This document shows, piece by piece, positions 63,831-64,000 of a stretch of 64,000 bases of DNA. Below the pieces are notes generated by a model. The model had not been told where the DNA came from. It did not search any database and saw only the letters and a list, made by a program, of their open reading frames with translations. The position numbers were made by a program, and so were the translations under genes. Each line of letters starts with the position of its first letter. The stretch's first letter is position 1. The DNA comes from Moorella humiferrea (GTDB lineage Bacteria > Bacillota > DSM-521 > Neomoorellales > Neomoorellaceae). The stretch is taken from assembly GCF_039233145.1 (NCBI RefSeq), contig NZ_CP136419.1, positions 408,001 to 472,000 on the forward strand. The letters run 5' to 3'.

Positions 63831-64000
63831 AAAGAACCCCAGCCTCCTTGAGTACTGCATGTAAAAATTTAGGAGGCCGTAAGCGCTTACAGCCTGAGGC
63901 GCCCTCAAAGTTCATGATAACATTGCCGCTAAGTAGTCCCCAGACAAAAGTTTTGTTGCCGCCATTTTTCACCTCCGGGGGTACCAGAAGGGCTCCGGTT
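63831..64000. other. right edge of window
   Basis: No supportable gene. A GGAGGTG-like site on the minus strand near 63967-63975 suggests that more transposase-type sequence once started here, but the frames are closed. Confidence 0.3.

Overview
The window looks like a chromosomal segment of a thermophilic, anaerobic, spore-forming Firmicute of the Moorella/Peptococcaceae type. That is inferred from the moderately GC-rich genes with TTG/GTG starts and strong Shine-Dalgarno sites, an agr-type peptide system, several GGDEF/HD-GYP proteins, a siroheme-type reductase with ferredoxin domains, Uma2 and Rpn families, and promoters fitting the sigma-H consensus. No rRNA or tRNA gene was seen, so the genus is not proven.

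Layout. 1-3.6 kb: a nucleobase permease, a YkvA-like membrane protein, a HAD hydrolase and a Phd/PIN toxin-antitoxin pair. 3.6-8.6 kb: gene debris (a scrap of a second jetD, a WYL remnant, a broken MerR-like gene, a cut-off ECF transporter) around an intact FIST plus PAS-GGDEF-HD-GYP signalling pair. 8.8-11.2 kb: an Rpn nuclease and a sulfite-reductase-like protein. 11.4-18.2 kb: a complete four-gene Wadjet system (jetABCD), tail to tail with an adenine methyltransferase. 20.2-29.1 kb: signalling genes (REC protein, subtilase, PrcB-like protein, two GGDEF proteins, an orphan agrBD locus with a 43-codon agrD, and Uma2).

29.4-46.6 kb: 17 closely spaced co-directional genes forming one apparent CRISPR operon. 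Order: a CARF-HTH regulator, csx15, cmr1, HD-less cas10, cmr3, a CARF protein with a possible RelE-like C-terminus, cmr4, cmr5, cmr6, then type I-B cas8, a stand-alone small subunit, cas7, cas5, cas3, cas4, cas1, cas2 and cas6. It feeds one very large array (46787-58499, 177 repeats and 176 spacers counted by eye). Type III-B and type I-B effectors therefore probably share one Cas6, one adaptation module and one array. Cas10 keeps GGDD but lacks the HD nuclease, so type III signalling by cyclic oligoadenylate to the CARF proteins is the expected output.

58.5-60.1 kb: two decayed insertion sequences abutting the old end of the array. 60.1-63.4 kb: a MerR-controlled alcohol dehydrogenase / aldo-keto reductase / flavodoxin operon in which two genes are broken. 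63.4-64 kb: transposase debris.

The most interesting cross-cutting signal is a sigma-H-like promoter (AGGAWWW, 11-12 nt, GTCGAAT) in front of jetA, the CRISPR/CARF operon, the agr locus and (one mismatch) the REC gene. This suggests that two unrelated defence systems and a quorum-sensing locus are switched on together at the onset of stationary phase or sporulation.
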